A DNA stretch of 64,000 nt from contig NZ_JAKEVF010000009.1 of NCBI RefSeq assembly GCF_022398315.1, forward strand, positions 19,716 through 83,715. The letters run 5' to 3'. Numbering within the stretch: position 1 is the stretch's first letter; each line of letters opens with the position of its first letter. Shown piece after piece: positions 62,163 to 64,000 of the stretch. The position numbers were made by a program, and so were the translations under genes. The stretch is from Shewanella sp. Isolate11 (GTDB taxonomy: Bacteria; Pseudomonadota; Gammaproteobacteria; Enterobacterales; Shewanellaceae). The notes under the pieces were generated by a model that worked only from the letters and a program-made list of their open reading frames with translations, was not told where the DNA came from and did not search any database.

Positions 62163-62915
62163 GTGCGCCTATTACTCTTATTAGCCTTTTCCTGTTTTAT
62201 TAACCAAGCGACTGCGGCTCAAGTCTCCATTATCATCGACGATATTGGTTATCGCCTCACCGATGAAGCCGTGTTATCACTTCCCAGCTCGGTGACCCTT
62301 TCGGTCTTACCTCATACCCCGTTAGGCAAAAAAATTGCGATAGCGGCGAACCGTAAAGGCCATGAGATCATGCTGCATTTACCCATGCAGGCACTTAATG
62401 GCAAAACCCTTGGCCCGGGAGGACTTACTAACCAGATGGATGAAGAGCAATTCAAAAACACCATCAATAATGCATTTGATAGTATTCCCAACGTTCGTGG
62501 TGTAAACAACCACATGGGAAGCCTACTAACCCAATTAGAACAGCCTATGACATGGTTAATGCAATCGCTAAAACAACATGATAATTACTTCGTTGACAGC
62601 GTTACTACCCGCTTTAGCAAAGCAGCACAAACTGCGCAACAACAAGGTATTCCGATACTAAGACGCGAAATATTTCTCGACAATGACGTCAGTGAGCAGG
62701 CGTTAGAAAAACAATTTAAGCGAGCAATAAACTTTGCCAAGACTCAAGGGTATGTGGTGATGATTGGTCATCCTTATCCAGAAACCATCGAGTTTCTCAA
62801 TAAGAACCTAAGTCGATTAAACATGGATGGTATTAGTCTGGTAAAAACATCGGCATTATTGCCTTACCGCATAGCACAAGAACAGCCTAAAAGCGGGAAT
62901 AACAAGTTAATGTAG
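62163..62915 (+). CDS. yibQ: YibQ-type divergent polysaccharide deacetylase
   Basis: The 250-residue product begins with GTG at 62163, 15 bp past the protease stop, and has a signal peptide (LLLLLAFSCFINQATAA). The mature part starts QVSIIIDDIGYRLTDEAVLSLPSSVTLSVLPHTPLGKKIA, followed by GHEIMLHLPMQALN, GVNNHMGSLLTQ and YFVDSVTTRFSKA, then MIGHPYPETIEFL. The DD, HLPMQ, NHMGS and HPYPE blocks are the residues kept by the divergent deacetylase family. A periplasmic activity on glycans is inferred; the substrate is unknown. Confidence 0.9.
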   Translation: MRLLLLLAFSCFINQATAAQVSIIIDDIGYRLTDEAVLSLPSSVTLSVLPHTPLGKKIAIAANRKGHEIMLHLPMQALNGKTLGPGGLTNQMDEEQFKNTINNAFDSIPNVRGVNNHMGSLLTQLEQPMTWLMQSLKQHDNYFVDSVTTRFSKAAQTAQQQGIPILRREIFLDNDVSEQALEKQFKRAINFAKTQGYVVMIGHPYPETIEFLNKNLSRLNMDGISLVKTSALLPYRIAQEQPKSGNNKLM

Positions 62916-62924
62916 GCGAGTGAT

Positions 62925-63377
62925 TTACTCTTCAAGGACAGGAATAGTAAGTTGAGGCAATAAGTTTTTCAATTGATGTTTGTTATTGACCATATCTGCC
63001 AAGGTATAGCGATCCAACACGGATAAGTAAGCATCTACAGCTTCAGCTAATACACCTTTTAACTGACACGATGGAGTAAAGCGGCAATAAGGTTTATTAC
63101 AATCGATTGGAGCCAGTGAGTTCTCAAGCACCCGCACTAAGCTACCAAGATTAATCTGTTCTGCGGGTTTCGCTAAACGAAAACCACCACTCTTACCTCG
63201 TACCGTCAGCAGATAACCTTCTTTACCTAGGTGATGCACAATCTTTGAGACATGATTGGGTGAAAGCTCAAACACCTCGGTAATTTCAGCAATTCGAAAC
63301 AAGGCCTCTCTTTCTGGTGACAAGGCCAGATACATTAATGTGCGAATACCAAAATCAGTGTAACGAGTGAGCTGCAT
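62925..63377 (-). CDS. nsrR: Nitric-oxide-sensing repressor NsrR
   Basis: NsrR is an Rrf2-family iron-sulfur regulator that represses genes for NO detoxification until NO destroys its cluster. The product is 150 residues. The winged helix covers QLTRYTDFGIRTLMYLAL to KIVHHLGKEGYLLTVRGKSGGFRLAK. Three Cys (93, 98, 104 in DCNKPYCRFTPSC) match the NsrR cluster-binding spacing. The NPxxLxK-like text is NHVSKI. It is convergent with yibQ and nine bases downstream of the small Cys-cluster gene. Confidence 0.9.
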   Translation of the reverse strand: MQLTRYTDFGIRTLMYLALSPEREALFRIAEITEVFELSPNHVSKIVHHLGKEGYLLTVRGKSGGFRLAKPAEQINLGSLVRVLENSLAPIDCNKPYCRFTPSCQLKGVLAEAVDAYLSVLDRYTLADMVNNKHQLKNLLPQLTIPVLEE

Positions 63378-63386
63378 AGTTTACCT

Positions 63387-63641
63387 TTAGACTTGAGTGT
63401 CAGCCTCTAAGTTGGTGATAAGCCAAAATGCTTCTTCATCACTATCGCCACATACATCTACCGTTGCAACAAAACGAGCACACAAAAGTGGTCGCTCAGG
63501 CTGACCGAAGATTTTGCACAGATTATTTTCATCTAACTGTACGCAACGTACTCCAGCGGGCTTACCATCAGGCATTCCCGGAATAGGGCTAGTAATTGAA
63601 GGTGCAATACAACAAGCACCACATCCTAATCGACAATCCAT
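63387..63641 (-). CDS. YkgJ-family Cys-cluster protein
   Basis: The 84-residue protein begins [57 protein letters not shown], with seven Cys in the spacing Cx3CxxCC then C, C and C typical of the YkgJ/UPF0153 zinc- or iron-chelating family. It probably binds one metal or cluster. It lies nine bases upstream of nsrR on the same strand, so the two are probably co-transcribed. A function in metal or NO response is only suggested by the neighbour. Confidence 0.85.
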   Translation of the reverse strand: MDCRLGCGACCIAPSITSPIPGMPDGKPAGVRCVQLDENNLCKIFGQPERPLLCARFVATVDVCGDSDEEAFWLITNLEADTQV

Positions 63642-63813
63642 AAAATATTATACCAGTATTTACATCCCATATTAGCCAACGAGATCACAGCTTGCTTCGG
63701 TGGCTTAAGCATATAGCAAGTAATTCAATTAAACACTTGATAACAACACTGAATAATAAGTCTCAGTTGTATAGATAGTCATTATGAGAAATTTATAAAG
63801 CCCCAAACGCAAA

Positions 63814-63838
63814 AAAGCCACCTTAATAAGGTGGCTTT
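63814..63838 (-). terminator. rRNA operon terminator
   Basis: An 11-base-pair stem, AAAGCCACCTT with AAGGTGGCTTT, and a three-base loop are followed on the minus strand by a run of six T. It lies about 75 bp past the 5S rRNA end. Confidence 0.85.
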
Positions 63839-63913
63839 ATCACAACTCTTAACGAGTTAACTGTTTGTCTTCACTACTTCTCTTTATAAAGAGGAAAAGT
63901 GAAAACCAATTAG

Positions 63914-64000
63914 GCGCCTGGAAATGACCTACTCTCACATGGGGAGACCCCACACTACCATCGGCGCGATTGCGTTTCACTTCTGAGTTCGGGATGGGAT
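63914..64000 (-). rRNA. rrf: 5S ribosomal RNA, 3' part (runs off right edge)
   Basis: On the minus strand the sequence reads CCCATCCCGAACTCAGAAG, then CGATGGTAGTGTGGGG and CATGTGAGAGTAGGTCA, all conserved 5S rRNA text. The 3' end falls near CCAGGCGCC at about 63914. The 5' third lies beyond the window. This is the tail of an rRNA operon transcribed leftward. Confidence 0.93.

Overview
The window reads as chromosomal DNA of a marine gammaproteobacterium, most likely a Shewanella species. The support is the gene content and order: hutI facing hutC-hutU-hutH; gpsA-secB-rhodanese facing gpmI-envC-ctpA-yibQ and then an rRNA operon; a Lap/Bpf-like type I secretion adhesin operon; a DUF3157 gene; and a PepSY iron-uptake cluster. 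Base composition is even and moderate. I see no prophage, integrase, full insertion sequence or CRISPR array. The only mobile DNA I can support is a set of short non-coding inverted-repeat elements.

Layout. 1-7.3 kb: a MarC-type membrane protein (yhgN, running off the left edge), a His-rich ZIP-like/permease-like membrane protein, an NRDE/TANGO2 protein, a DUF4440-like periplasmic protein, an acyltransferase plus LysE-type exporter pair, a YbdG-type mechanosensitive channel and a DUF3157 protein. 7.5-12.9 kb: the histidine utilisation genes, with a perfect HutC-type palindrome between the divergent hutC and hutI. 13-24.9 kb: assorted envelope and metabolic genes (Cache-domain membrane protein, hydrolase-TPR protein, Sel1 protein, mtnC, two hotdog thioesterases, an outer-membrane barrel, a long-chain acyl-CoA synthetase), then a YtrA-type regulator with an ABC exporter. 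24.9-29.8 kb: a secreted S33-type hydrolase translationally coupled to a NatAB-type ABC exporter, two small membrane or lipoprotein genes, and mogA.

30-48 kb is dominated by one minus-strand operon: a 3839-residue surface adhesin, then its ABC transporter, HlyD-type adaptor, TolC-type outer-membrane channel and an OmpA-like lipoprotein. The genes overlap or nearly touch. The adhesin has 12 Ig-like repeats, four T1SS-143-like repeats and a long cadherin-like tail, but no RTX nonapeptides that I can see. The LapD/LapG control genes that usually accompany such adhesins are not in the window; the next gene downstream is a receiver-GGDEF protein whose phosphoacceptor Asp is Asn.

48-64 kb: a DUF3332 lipoprotein, an orphan prepilin-like protein, a siderophore receptor/DUF3649/PepSY/DUF3325 cluster behind a Fur-like box, a HI0933 flavoprotein, the gpsA-secB-rhodanese group, the gpmI-envC-ctpA-yibQ group, nsrR, a YkgJ-type gene and the 3' part of a 5S rRNA.

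The most unusual signal is a small inverted-repeat element family (about 230, 153 and 105 bp). All three copies abut a protein gene exactly at its TAA stop codon, and the first base of the element supplies the last A of the stop. Two copies have clear 6-bp target duplications.
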